A DNA stretch of 64,000 nt. Source: Roseobacter cerasinus (GTDB lineage Bacteria > Pseudomonadota > Alphaproteobacteria > Rhodobacterales > Rhodobacteraceae). The notes beneath the pieces are model-generated. The model had not been told where the DNA came from and made no database searches. It was given only the letters and a program-made list of their open reading frames with translations. Location of the stretch: assembly GCF_009811755.1 (NCBI RefSeq), contig NZ_BLIV01000011.1:1-64000 (forward strand). The letters run 5' to 3'. The translations under genes were made by a program, and so were the position numbers. Positions 34,215-42,797 of the stretch are shown here, piece after piece. How positions within the stretch are numbered: the stretch's first letter is position 1; the number at the start of each line of letters is the position of its first letter.

Positions 34215-35033
34215 ATGCCAAATTGGAAACTCGACGAAACTTATGAGACGACAGCAGGCACGGTCGCCGCAGGTCGGGCTGGAACTGGGCTGGACTTGGT
34301 GCTTGCGCATGGGTGGCCGTGGTCTTCATTTTCGTGGCATCGCGTCATTCCCGAACTGGCGAAGTCTTTTACCGTTCATTGGTACGACATGCCCGGATAC
34401 GGAAAATCGGCGAAATCTGAAAGCCAGCGTACGTCCCTCGATATCCAAGGGGAGGTCTTTGCCGAGATGATGCAGCGCTGGGGGCTGCAAAGACCGAACG
34501 TTGTTGCGCATGATTTTGGGGGTGCCACGACGCTCCGAGCGCACCTGCTGCACGGCTGCGAGTTTGAAAAATACCTACTGATGAACGTGGTGGCAATGCG
34601 GCCATGGGGATCAGAGTTCTTCGCTCATGTGGGGCGCCACGTCGAGGCCTTCCAGGGCTTGCCATCGCACATCCATAAGGCAATCGTTGAGGCATACATT
34701 CAAGGCGCTCTGGTCAATGACGTCCCGGTGGAGGATTTCGACGCGCTAGTGGCTCCATGGCTGAGCGATGATGGTTCAACGAGTTTCTATCGGCAGTTCG
34801 CTCAAGCAGACGAGAAATATACAGAAGAGGTCGAGGCGCAGTTCGGCGAAGTTCGGTGCCCTGTAAAAATCGTTTGGGGTGAAAACGATCCATGGATACC
34901 GCTCGACAGAGGCAAAGCGCTGCATCAGCTCATGTCCGAAGCGGAGTTCGCGACCATCCCTGGCGCGGGCCACATGCCGCAGCTCGAAAAGACGGATTCA
35001 GTCCTGAAGGAAGTTTTGGAGTTTCTCAAGTAA
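34215..35033 (+). CDS. Alpha/beta hydrolase with Asp nucleophile (epoxide hydrolase/haloacetate dehalogenase-like)
   Basis: A 272-residue cytoplasmic protein. The nucleophile elbow is AHDFGGA with Asp100 instead of Ser, as in epoxide hydrolases and haloalkane or haloacetate dehalogenases. HGWPWSS (32-38) gives the oxyanion site, Asp225 (GENDPWIPLD) is a candidate acid, and His253 (GAGHMPQLE) is the base. GATAAGGATT precedes ATG 34215; a TTG at 34206 is the alternative. It is the only apparently intact enzyme in the relic island. The substrate is unknown. Confidence 0.85.
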   Translation: MPNWKLDETYETTAGTVAAGRAGTGLDLVLAHGWPWSSFSWHRVIPELAKSFTVHWYDMPGYGKSAKSESQRTSLDIQGEVFAEMMQRWGLQRPNVVAHDFGGATTLRAHLLHGCEFEKYLLMNVVAMRPWGSEFFAHVGRHVEAFQGLPSHIHKAIVEAYIQGALVNDVPVEDFDALVAPWLSDDGSTSFYRQFAQADEKYTEEVEAQFGEVRCPVKIVWGENDPWIPLDRGKALHQLMSEAEFATIPGAGHMPQLEKTDSVLKEVLEFLK

Positions 35034-35420
35034 GCCCTCTGCCACCAGAGCGGGCATTGGTGTATGGCGCAGCATTGGTGAGGCCCGGTCTTATGCGCTC
35101 TCTGATATTGTTGGCGCCGCATTCGTTAAACAAGAGTCTCAATTCGCCCAATGTGTGGATGTCGTTCTGGGCCAGCGCCCGTTTGGCTCGGGTGGATAGG
35201 GCAGTGCTTGCGATAGGTTGGTGACGGTCTACTGGAACGGGCGCCTTGAGCAAACAATACGACCTCAGATCAGCCGATTCTGACGGGCGGTGTCAACGCG
35301 ATGGCCGGGCTTTCAACATAGCTCCAAATGCCGTTAGCTTGGGTTGCTTGTCCCCCAGAATGCATGCCGGCATGGGGTATAGCAATGCCGGCACATAAAA
35401 TATTGATTTAATTACGTAAA
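35034..35420. other. Island end without a convincing gene
   Basis: A 387-base stretch between the hydrolase and tRNA-Arg. A minus-strand frame (35026-35253) contains STRAKRALAQNDIHTLGELR, reminiscent of the helix-hairpin-helix of the RNA polymerase alpha C-terminal domain, but it overlaps the hydrolase end and lacks a ribosome site. Otherwise nothing was recognised. Confidence 0.4.
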
Positions 35421-35438
35421 TGGCGATCCCTGAAGGAC
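35421..35438 (-). repeat. Proximal att-like repeat, 3' end of tRNA-Arg
   Basis: These 18 bases of the tRNA gene, including CCA, recur exactly at 31276-31293. Confidence 0.75.
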
Positions 35439-35497
35439 TCGAACCCTCAACCTGCTGATTAGAAGTCAGCTGCTCTATCCAGTTGAGCTAAGGGACC
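35421..35497 (-). tRNA. tRNA-Arg (anticodon TCT)
   Basis: A 77-base cloverleaf with CCA encoded. Acceptor stem GGTCCCT pairs with AGGGATC with one G-T wobble. The D arm is GCTC-AACTGGATA-GAGC. Anticodon stem CTGA/TCAG encloses the loop CTTCTAA, so the anticodon is TCT (codon AGA). The T arm contains GGTTCGAGTCC. It reads AGA, a rare arginine codon in a high-GC genome. Its 3' end is duplicated at 31276, indicating use as an integration site. Confidence 0.96.
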
Positions 35498-35539
35498 GCT
35501 GGGATCACTCATGCCGCAGCGAGGCCAATCGCGCAAGTG

Positions 35540-35998
35540 TCAGATCGCACGGGTCATGAAATGGCTGAGCGGGTCGTATGTATAGTTGCCAAAGGGTGGG
35601 CAATCCGCAAACCCCGCGCTGGCATAAAGACGGCGCGAGGCCATATGTTCGGGTCCAGATCCGGTCTCAAGACTGAGATGCTGCATGCCTTTCGCCGCAG
35701 CCGATGCGATGAGCGCATCCAGGAGAGCCCGCGCCGCACCTCGCCCGCGGGCTTCTTTGGCGGTGTGCATCGACTTGACTTCCCCCCAGGGGCCGAAGTC
35801 GCGAATGGCCCCAATGGCCAGCAAAACGTCGTCCTCGCGCAGAGCATATAGGGTTATGTCGGGATGCGAAAGTTCGTCCTTGGGAAGCACATGGCAGCTT
35901 TCAGGCGGCGACTGTGCCCGCATCAGGGCAAAGTGACGGTCCAACAGGGTGGCGACGTCCGGTTCATGTACATCAGCCCGCGAGATACGAAAACTCAT
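35540..35998 (-). CDS. GNAT-family N-acetyltransferase
   Basis: A 152-residue GNAT protein. GEVKSMHTAKEARGRGAARALLDALIASA includes the RGRGAA acetyl-CoA loop, and the C-terminal RRLYASAGFADCPPFGNY is typical of the PhnO/YhhY-like group. The acceptor is unknown. Its start overlaps the stop of the NDUFS4-like gene as ATGA, so the two are co-transcribed. Confidence 0.88.
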   Translation of the reverse strand: MSFRISRADVHEPDVATLLDRHFALMRAQSPPESCHVLPKDELSHPDITLYALREDDVLLAIGAIRDFGPWGEVKSMHTAKEARGRGAARALLDALIASAAAKGMQHLSLETGSGPEHMASRRLYASAGFADCPPFGNYTYDPLSHFMTRAI

Positions 35999-36309
35999 CA
36001 GTGGGTCCAGGCACCACGCCGTCCGGTGGCGAAGTTCTCGCCATACCCACCGGGGCGAATATTGGCCCGACGCTTCTTTGGCTCCTGGACATCGGCTTCG
36101 ATGCCGTTGTCCCGCGCGTACTCCACCGCCGCCTCTTTGGATTTGAATCGCAGGCGCACCTGGCTTTGCATGTCATCCGACGACGTCCACCCCATCAACG
36201 GGTCGACCTCACGGACCGATGCGGGTGCGAACTCCAGCACCCAGCCGCGTGTCTTGGCCGTGCCCGATTGCATGGCGGTTTTGGCAGGCTGATAGATGCG
36301 TGCGCGCAT
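35998..36309 (-). CDS. NDUFS4-like complex I accessory subunit
   Basis: A 103-residue protein beginning [21 protein letters not shown], with [39 protein letters not shown] and the basic end [15 protein letters not shown]. These match the ETC complex I subunit region (NDUFS4, 18-kDa AQDQ), an accessory subunit shared by alphaproteobacteria and mitochondria. It acts on the matrix/cytoplasmic arm of NADH dehydrogenase. Length is normal for bacteria. Confidence 0.93.
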   Translation of the reverse strand: MRARIYQPAKTAMQSGTAKTRGWVLEFAPASVREVDPLMGWTSSDDMQSQVRLRFKSKEAAVEYARDNGIEADVQEPKKRRANIRPGGYGENFATGRRGAWTH

Positions 36310-36450
36310 GGCTCAACTCCTCAGATGGCTCCCTTCTATATCATCATTTTGATCCTGTGGGGCAAGACGCCAAATATGACAAAGCCTCGCTACTTTGGCG
36401 GGATAGACAGGTGGACCCGCATTTGCGACAGTTTTGAGCAGGAGGACCAT

Positions 36451-37185
36451 ATGACCGCCAAACGATACCTGACTGTGGCACTTGCAACCGCAGCGACGCT
36501 GGCCGCCGGGCCACTCATCGCATCGCAAAGCTGTACCGACGACGCGATGCTGGTCTTTGACGGCTCCGGTTCGATGTCCGAAGTGGGCTTCAACCTGTTG
36601 GACGAGCCGCGCATCTTCGAAGCCCGCCGCGCTGTGCACGACAGCCTGCCACAGATCGCTGCCATACGCCATGTGGGGCTCGTCATCTATGGTCCAGGGC
36701 AGCCTGAGGCCTGCGGCAATATCCAACTGCGTTTCGCGCCGCGCCCAAACGCGGCAGGCCCGATCATAGACGCGGTCGAGCACTTGCAGCCCGCAGGGGA
36801 AACGCCGCTGACACGGGCTGTGGAACGCGCCGCCGAAGTGCTGAATTATCGCGAGGAACCGGGTGTGATTGTTCTGCTGACGGATGGCAAGGAGACCTGC
36901 GAAGGTCAGCCCTGTGCGCTGGCGACCGAATTGGCCTCCGAGGCGCATGACCTCACCGTACATGTCATTGGCTTCAAGGTCCGCGACGATCATTTCGGCT
37001 GGGATGATCCGCAAGACAATGGCTACGAACGTCGAGTGACCGTCGCCCGTTGCCTGGCCGATCAGACGGGAGGGACCTACGCCCCCGCCGAGACGCTGGA
37101 TGAGCTGACCGAGGCCCTGACGCGAACACTTGGGTGTCAGTTGATTGGCCGACTTCCGGATATGCAGAGCCATCGGCCAAGCTGA
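36451..37185 (+). CDS. Exported von Willebrand factor A domain protein
   Basis: A 244-residue protein with a signal peptide (about 1-24, PLIASQ). The VWA domain has a complete-looking MIDAS: DGSGSMS (DxSxS), the threonine of AGETPLTRAV and the aspartate of VIVLLTDGKETCEG. Five cysteines may form disulfides. GGAGGACCAT precedes the ATG at 36451. It probably mediates metal-dependent protein binding in the periplasm; the partner is unknown. It is monocistronic, upstream of uvrB. Confidence 0.87.
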   Translation: MTAKRYLTVALATAATLAAGPLIASQSCTDDAMLVFDGSGSMSEVGFNLLDEPRIFEARRAVHDSLPQIAAIRHVGLVIYGPGQPEACGNIQLRFAPRPNAAGPIIDAVEHLQPAGETPLTRAVERAAEVLNYREEPGVIVLLTDGKETCEGQPCALATELASEAHDLTVHVIGFKVRDDHFGWDDPQDNGYERRVTVARCLADQTGGTYAPAETLDELTEALTRTLGCQLIGRLPDMQSHRPS

Positions 37186-37268
37186 CAGTTTTTGTCATGA
37201 GCGGCCTCCAAGCCCCTTGAACCCCTGACAATTCGTGGCACCTTGTGGGCAACCGTCAAGGAGCCTCC

Positions 37269-39476
37269 ATGCCCTACGCCCAGACCGATTCGTCCGATGC
37301 GCCCGCCGTCATGGCCAACCCCGCCCCGGATGTGCGCAGCCGCGCCAAGCTTGAGGGTGGCAAGGCGTTCGTGATGGCGACGGAATTCGAACCAGCCGGG
37401 GACCAGCCCACCGCAATTGCTGAACTGAGCGAGGGTGTGTTGGATGGCGAGCGTGACCAGGTGCTGCTGGGCGCCACCGGCACCGGCAAGACCTTCACCA
37501 TGGCCAAGGTGATTGAGGAGACCCAGCGGCCCGCAATCATCCTCGCGCCCAACAAGACGCTGGCCGCCCAGCTCTATGGCGAGTTCAAGGGCTTCTTCCC
37601 GGACAACGCTGTGGAGTATTTTGTCAGCTATTACGACTACTACCAGCCCGAAGCTTATGTCGCGCGGTCGGACACCTATATCGAGAAAGAGAGCCAGATC
37701 AACGAACAGATCGACCGGATGCGGCACTCCGCCACGCGCGCGCTGTTGGAACGGGACGATGTGATCATCGTGGCCTCTGTCTCCTGCATTTATGGCATCG
37801 GCTCGGTTGAGACCTACGGAGCCATGACGCAAGACCTCAAGACTGGCAAGATGTACGACCAGCGGCAGGTGATGGCGGACCTCGTGGCCCAGCAGTATCG
37901 CCGAAACGATCAGGCCTTCCAGCGGGGTTCCTTCCGCGTGCGCGGCGACAGCTTGGAAATCTTCCCCGCGCACCTGGAAGACCGGGCCTGGAAGTTGTCT
38001 TTTTTCGGCGAAGAACTGGAATCTATCACCGAGTTTGACCCGCTGACCGGTGAAAAAACCGACAATTTCGACCAGATCCGCGTTTATGCCAACAGCCACT
38101 ACGTCACGCCCAAGCCGACGATGCAGCAGGCCATCATCGGCATCAAGAAAGAGTTGAAGATCAGGCTCGATCAGCTTGTTTCCGAAGGCAAACTGCTGGA
38201 GGCGCAGCGGCTGGAACAGCGCACGAATTTCGATCTGGAGATGCTGGAGGCCACGGGCGTCTGCAACGGCATTGAGAACTATTCCCGCTATCTCACAGGC
38301 CGCGCGCCGGGGGAACCGCCGCCCACGCTCTTCGAGTTCATTCCCGATCACGCGATTGTTTTCGCGGACGAGTCCCATGTCTCCGTCCCGCAGATCGGCG
38401 GCATGTACAAAGGCGACTATCGGCGCAAGTTCACGCTCGCCGAGCACGGCTTCCGCCTGCCCTCCTGCATGGACAACCGCCCCCTCAAGTTCGAGGAATG
38501 GGACGCGATGCGCCCGCAATCCGTCTTTGTCTCCGCCACGCCGGCGTCCTGGGAGATCGAACAAACGGGCGGTGTCTTCACCGAACAGGTGATCCGCCCC
38601 ACTGGTCTTCTGGACCCGGAAGTCGAGATCCGCCCGGTCGAGATGCAGGTGGACGATCTGCTCGATGAGGTGCGTAAAGTCGCCGCGGACGGCTACCGCA
38701 CACTCTGCACCACGCTGACCAAGCGCATGGCCGAAGACCTTACCGAATACATGCACGAACAGGGCATCCGCGTGCGCTACATGCACTCCGACATCGACAC
38801 GATCGAGCGCATCGAGATCCTGCGTGATTTGCGCCTTGGCGCCTTTGACGTGCTGATCGGCATCAACCTGCTGCGCGAAGGGCTCGACATCCCCGAGTGC
38901 GGGCTGGTGGCGATCCTTGATGCGGATAAGGAGGGCTTTTTGCGGTCCGAGACTTCGCTGATCCAGACCATTGGCCGCGCCGCGCGCAACGCCGAAGGAC
39001 GCGTGATCATGTATGCCGACAAGATCACCGGTTCGATGGAGCGCGCGCTGGCAGAAACCAACCGCCGCCGCGCAAAGCAGATCGCCTACAACGAGGAACA
39101 CGGGATCACACCAGCGACGGTGAAAAAGAATGTCGAGGACATTCTGGCCGGGCTTTACAAGGGTGACACCGATCAGAGCCGCGTGACCGCGAAGATCGAC
39201 AATCAGATGGCGGGCGGTAACCTGCAGGCGGTTCTGGATGGGCTGCGCGCCGACATGCGCAAAGCGGCGGAAAACCTGGAATTCGAAGAAGCCGCGCGCC
39301 TGCGTGACGAGGTCAAGCGCCTCGAAGCGGTCGACCTAGCCATCGCCGACGACCCGATGGCGCGGCAGTATGCTGTTGAGAAAGCGGTCGATGACGCCCA
39401 GAAAGCCTCAGGCCGCAGCACGATGGGACGCGGCGGGATGCGCGGCGGCACACGGCGGAAGAAGCGAGGACGTTAG
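37269..39476 (+). CDS. uvrB: UvrABC excinuclease subunit B
   Basis: A 735-residue helicase-like DNA repair protein. Walker A GATGTGKT is at 68-75, the beta-hairpin [11 protein letters not shown] inserts into damaged DNA, and helicase motifs DESHVS and QTIGRAARN follow. A UVR domain near 660-695 ([23 protein letters not shown]) binds UvrC. The N-terminal extension and the basic Gly/Arg-rich tail ([16 protein letters not shown]) are common in this group. AAGGAGCCTCC precedes the ATG. It is slightly longer than the E. coli protein. Confidence 0.98.
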   Translation: MPYAQTDSSDAPAVMANPAPDVRSRAKLEGGKAFVMATEFEPAGDQPTAIAELSEGVLDGERDQVLLGATGTGKTFTMAKVIEETQRPAIILAPNKTLAAQLYGEFKGFFPDNAVEYFVSYYDYYQPEAYVARSDTYIEKESQINEQIDRMRHSATRALLERDDVIIVASVSCIYGIGSVETYGAMTQDLKTGKMYDQRQVMADLVAQQYRRNDQAFQRGSFRVRGDSLEIFPAHLEDRAWKLSFFGEELESITEFDPLTGEKTDNFDQIRVYANSHYVTPKPTMQQAIIGIKKELKIRLDQLVSEGKLLEAQRLEQRTNFDLEMLEATGVCNGIENYSRYLTGRAPGEPPPTLFEFIPDHAIVFADESHVSVPQIGGMYKGDYRRKFTLAEHGFRLPSCMDNRPLKFEEWDAMRPQSVFVSATPASWEIEQTGGVFTEQVIRPTGLLDPEVEIRPVEMQVDDLLDEVRKVAADGYRTLCTTLTKRMAEDLTEYMHEQGIRVRYMHSDIDTIERIEILRDLRLGAFDVLIGINLLREGLDIPECGLVAILDADKEGFLRSETSLIQTIGRAARNAEGRVIMYADKITGSMERALAETNRRRAKQIAYNEEHGITPATVKKNVEDILAGLYKGDTDQSRVTAKIDNQMAGGNLQAVLDGLRADMRKAAENLEFEEAARLRDEVKRLEAVDLAIADDPMARQYAVEKAVDDAQKASGRSTMGRGGMRGGTRRKKRGR

Positions 39477-39781
39477 CCCGTCTCGCCCTTGAGCCAGGTC
39501 AGATCATCCGCGCAGTCACAAGACCAGTTGAGCGCAGGCCCCTCAAATGGACCAAAGCGCATTGCTGCTGGCCTGTCCCTCTACGTCCCTCCAGCTTCTG
39601 GGAGAACCGGTTGTCTCTCTGGGCAGAGCGGTCCCGACCTGTGGCGAGGGTGACCACGATAGGCCCGCATATTGCCGGACCAATTCGCGCAAGTCCCCTC
39701 GTCCGAACTGATGGCCTACCGGTCTGAAGCCGAACCACAGCCTCAAAAACTGATCACATCCTCACCTGCAACGAGCCGGGC
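39477..39781. other. Intergenic region after uvrB, no gene recognised
   Basis: It is 305 bases between the uvrB stop and the convergent Rrf2 gene. A short minus-strand frame ending at 39473 reads PALNWSCDCADDLTWLKGE, possibly the tail of a lost gene, but nothing longer continues it. No RNA was seen. Confidence 0.45.
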
Positions 39782-40213
39782 CTAGTCGTCATGAACATCG
39801 GCGATTGTCGTCTTGCCCAGCTGCTCGATCAAGGCCATCTCCGTTTGCTGCAGGATACCCGCGACCCTGCTATGGAGCGCGTTTTCAACGGAACAAGACA
39901 GGTTATGATCCGGGCTGCCCGCAGCCACAATGCTCTCGTCCAACGCGATGTAGACATCCGCAAGCGTGATGACCTCTGGTGACCGCGCAAGTCGCCAGCC
40001 CCCGGCATGTCCCTTTTCCGAGATAAGAAGGCCGGCTTCTCGCAACCGCCCCAACACGCGACGGACAACCACGGGGTTGGTACCAACGTGAGTCGCAATC
40101 TCGGCTGATGTCAGCATGCGCCCCTCATCATCCGCCATATGGCCGAGGGTATGGAGCGCAAGAGAAAGCTTACTATTCCGTTTCAAAGCCAAAATTACTC
40201 CAAACTTTGCCAC
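39782..40213 (-). CDS. Rrf2-family transcriptional regulator
   Basis: A regulator of up to 143 residues with an N-terminal winged helix (SKLSLALHTLGHMADDEGRMLTSAEIATHVGTNPVVVRRVLGRLREAGLL) and the Rrf2 GGWRLAR wing. Only one cysteine (LSCSVENAL) is present, so it should not hold the three-cysteine iron-sulfur cluster of IscR or NsrR. The start is uncertain: GTG at 40213 gives the longest form, while TTG at 40192 has GGAG at good spacing. It is divergent from the DUF6525 and ABC transporter genes and may control them. Confidence 0.87.
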   Translation of the reverse strand: MAKFGVILALKRNSKLSLALHTLGHMADDEGRMLTSAEIATHVGTNPVVVRRVLGRLREAGLLISEKGHAGGWRLARSPEVITLADVYIALDESIVAAGSPDHNLSCSVENALHSRVAGILQQTEMALIEQLGKTTIADVHDD

Positions 40214-40294
40214 AAGCGTAACACAGTCAGTTGCGATACTCTCGTAACTAGGATAGTTATGAGAACGAACTTGAGTTAAATCGCCGGGGGTCCT

Positions 40295-40582
40295 GTGGCA
40301 CGATCGACATCCGCCCGCAATCTAGGCCAAAGCAGCTTGCGCCGCCATAGACGCGCACGCGATCCGATGGCGGTGTTCGATGGCTTGCCGGCACCGCTCC
40401 GGCAATGGTTATCGCAAGCTGCATTGCCGTGGTCTCCGGCCTCCGCGCATCGCATCTGGTCGACCTCTCGATCCAAAGGGCTTTCACCGGAAGAAGCACT
40501 TGTCTCGCTGAGCCGGGCCGAGGCCCGCATGCTGGCGCGTGACCATCATTCCACCATTTATCAACTCAATTCTAACACCTGA
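40295..40582 (+). CDS. DUF6525-family protein
   Basis: A 95-residue basic protein: SSLRRHRRARDPMAVFDGLPAPLRQWLSQAALPWSP, then HRIWSTSRSKGLSPEEALVSLSRAEARMLARDH. It matches a short conserved protein of unknown function in Rhodobacteraceae. GTG 40295 is the likely start. It is 11 bases upstream of the ABC transporter operon on the same strand and may be co-transcribed. Confidence 0.7.
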   Translation: MARSTSARNLGQSSLRRHRRARDPMAVFDGLPAPLRQWLSQAALPWSPASAHRIWSTSRSKGLSPEEALVSLSRAEARMLARDHHSTIYQLNSNT

Positions 40583-40593
40583 AGGAAACGCTC

Positions 40594-42117
40594 ATGTCTC
40601 TCCTCTCCCGGCTCGCATTTGCCGCCATCCTGGCGCTTGGCGCGGCCCTGCCTGTTAGCGCGCAAGACGGCAGCCTCACCATTTCTGTCGGGTTTGTTTC
40701 CGATGATGAGGTGCCGGACCCGCGCGCAGGGTACAACGGCTGGATGTCCAACCAGACCGGCGTGACAGAGACGCTGATGGGCATCGACTATGACCTCAAC
40801 CTCTATCCGCGCCTGGCCGAGAGCATTGAGCAATCCTCCCCCACGACCTGGCGTGTGACGCTGCGCGAGGGTGTCAGCTTCCATGACGGCTCGGATGTGA
40901 CAGCGCAGGCCGTGGTTGACGCGATCATACCGATCTCGGAAGAGGGCCACCCGGGCAGCAACGCGCGTGTGTCGAAACTGCTGGATCTTGCAGGCATCTC
41001 CACCGATGGCGAGCGTGTGGTGGTCTTTGAGACCAACAGCCCGAACGCGGCCTTCCCCTGGTCGCTGTCCGAACCGGGCCTTGCCATCCTCGGCACCCCG
41101 TCCGAGGACTTCCCGATCAACGCTACCGGACCTTACATTTTCCGCGAAGCCATCCCGCAGCAGCTTTACCGGGTCGAAGCCAACCCGAACTATCGGCTGG
41201 GAGCTCCGGGCCTCGAAGAGGTGCGGGTGGTTGGCATGCCAAACCCAAGCTCCGCGGCACTGGCCTTCGAGGCCGGAGAGATTGATCTGGTCATCAACTA
41301 TCCCGAAGCCGACTTCAAACGCATCACGGAAACCGGTGCAGTCGGGTTTTCGGCCCCCACCGCGCGGCTCTATTTCTACACCGTGAATGCTGCAAGCGGC
41401 CCAATGTCGAACCCGCTGATCCGCCAGGCTGTTTCTATCGCAATCGACCGGCAGGGCGTGGTGGATGCGGTGCTCTCGGGTGTCGGCGGGGTTCCGGCTG
41501 AAACCGTGTTCCCCAAAGGGAAAGGCTGGGCGGCTGATGTCTCGATGCCCTATGATCCGGTCAAGGCCGAAGAGCTGCTCGCCGAAGCGGGCGCCGTCAA
41601 GGAAAGCGGTCGCTGGATGCTCGACGGTGCGCCGCTTGAGCTCGATATCGTGACATACACGTCGCGCGCCGCCCTGCCGCCAACGGCAGAGCTGACCCAG
41701 GCCTTCCTCGCGGCCATCGGGGTCACTGCAAACATCAAAGTGGGTGAGTGGGGCGCCAGCAACGATCTGATCGCGGCAGGTGAGGCCGACATGTTCCTGC
41801 AGGCCTGGGTGACAACGCCCCAAGGCGATCCAGGTGCCGTGCTGGAAGCGCTGTTGAAATCCGATGGCGGGTCGAACTCAGGGAACTATGCCAACCCCGC
41901 GCTGGACAAGCTGCTGAACGACGGCCGCCTGACCTTCGAGCCGGAAAAGCGCGCGTTGATCTATGACGAGGTGCAGGAGATCATCGTGGCAGATGCGGCC
42001 ATGATCCCCGTCTTTCATGTGGCCCAGGTGAACGTGAGCAAACCCGGTTTGACCGGCTACGCGGTACATCCCACGGAAACCTACTGGATCACACACGAGA
42101 CGAAGTTCGCGGAATGA
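40594..42117 (+). CDS. Peptide/nickel-type ABC transporter substrate-binding protein
   Basis: A 507-residue exported binding protein of family 5 (signal peptide 1-23, PVSAQD). GVTETLMGIDYDLNLYPRLAESIEQ and TWRVTLREGVSFHDGSDVTAQAVV are characteristic. The group binds peptides, nickel or nickel/cobalt chelates and some sugars; the ligand cannot be assigned. AAGGAAACGCTC precedes the ATG. It heads a complete importer operon with two ATPases and two permeases, the first starting inside its last codon. Confidence 0.92.
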   Translation: MSLLSRLAFAAILALGAALPVSAQDGSLTISVGFVSDDEVPDPRAGYNGWMSNQTGVTETLMGIDYDLNLYPRLAESIEQSSPTTWRVTLREGVSFHDGSDVTAQAVVDAIIPISEEGHPGSNARVSKLLDLAGISTDGERVVVFETNSPNAAFPWSLSEPGLAILGTPSEDFPINATGPYIFREAIPQQLYRVEANPNYRLGAPGLEEVRVVGMPNPSSAALAFEAGEIDLVINYPEADFKRITETGAVGFSAPTARLYFYTVNAASGPMSNPLIRQAVSIAIDRQGVVDAVLSGVGGVPAETVFPKGKGWAADVSMPYDPVKAEELLAEAGAVKESGRWMLDGAPLELDIVTYTSRAALPPTAELTQAFLAAIGVTANIKVGEWGASNDLIAAGEADMFLQAWVTTPQGDPGAVLEALLKSDGGSNSGNYANPALDKLLNDGRLTFEPEKRALIYDEVQEIIVADAAMIPVFHVAQVNVSKPGLTGYAVHPTETYWITHETKFAE

Positions 42118-42797
42118 CGCTCTCTGTTTCCGGCCTGAGCGCAGTACGATCAGGCCGGACCATCCTTCACCCCACTTCGCTGGTCATCGCGCCAGGTGCG
42201 CGGATCGGACTTGTGGGTTTGTCCGGCTCGGGCAAATCAACGCTGGGCCATGCCCTGATTGATGATCTGCGCGCGCAGGGGCGTAGCGTGGCCCACGTGC
42301 CACAAAGCCCGGACGAGGCGCTCGATCCGCTGCGCAGCATGGCGTTTCACTGGCAGGAGGCGGAACACGCACTGGGGCTGACACCTGGCTCGGCAGATCA
42401 GCGCGGCCTCTTTGCCGCCTTGAACATCGAAGGCGGCGATCTGAGCAAACGCCCCTGGAGCTGGAGCCGGGGGATGCAACAACGGTTTGTCATCGCCATG
42501 GCCCTGATTGGCACGCCGGATCTGATTGTTCTGGATGAGCCGACCTCGGCGCTGGACCCGGTGGTCGCGGCGGCCACGATGGATTTGCTCGACCGTCATC
42601 TGGACGGACGGGAGACCGCGATGATGCTGATCACCCACGATCTCGGCCTTGCGGCACGGCGGGTCTTCCAACTGATGGTCATGCATGACGGGCAGCTGGT
42701 GGAGCAGGCCCCGACCGATGACATCTTATTGCGTCCTCAGACCCGGGCCGCTCAGGCCTTGGTCGCGCATCGCAACTGGATGGCGCTGCCATGCTGA
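42114..42797 (+). CDS. Peptide/nickel-type ABC transporter ATPase 1
   Basis: A 227-residue ATPase lacking the C-terminal oligopeptide-type extension. Walker A GLSGSGKS, Walker B DLIVLDEPTSALDP and the H-loop MMLITHDLG are intact. The signature position reads WSRGMQQRFVIAMAL, where the canonical LSGGQ is replaced. It overlaps the binding-protein gene by four bases and the next ATPase by seven. It pairs with ATPase 2 to energise the importer. Confidence 0.9.
   Translation: MTLSVSGLSAVRSGRTILHPTSLVIAPGARIGLVGLSGSGKSTLGHALIDDLRAQGRSVAHVPQSPDEALDPLRSMAFHWQEAEHALGLTPGSADQRGLFAALNIEGGDLSKRPWSWSRGMQQRFVIAMALIGTPDLIVLDEPTSALDPVVAAATMDLLDRHLDGRETAMMLITHDLGLAARRVFQLMVMHDGQLVEQAPTDDILLRPQTRAAQALVAHRNWMALPC

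Larger units (their letters stand above)
31276..35438. mobile_element. Probable relic genomic island targeted to tRNA-Arg
   Basis: The last 18 bases of tRNA-Arg(TCT) (35421-35438) are repeated exactly and in the same orientation at 31276-31293, on the 3' side of the tRNA. This is the arrangement left by tyrosine-recombinase integration at a tRNA 3' end. The interior is AT-richer and patchy: a broken IS3 element, a VPLPA-CTERM gene, a degraded SRAP gene, an alpha/beta hydrolase and long non-coding stretches. No intact integrase is present, so the element would be immobile. Confidence 0.65.

Noticed and set aside
35026-35253. Minus-strand frame with an RNA polymerase alpha C-terminal-domain-like stretch
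   Set aside because: It overlaps the hydrolase end, lacks a ribosome site, and the similarity is limited to about 20 residues.
37137-39101. A 654-codon open frame antisense to uvrB
   Set aside because: It is the complementary shadow of a strongly coding GC-rich gene; uvrB has all motifs, and the antisense frame has no ribosome site or recognisable domain.
39473-39562. A 29-codon minus-strand frame ending CADDLTWLKGE
   Set aside because: Too short and preceded by a stop; there is no detectable family, so it is mentioned only as a possible gene tail.
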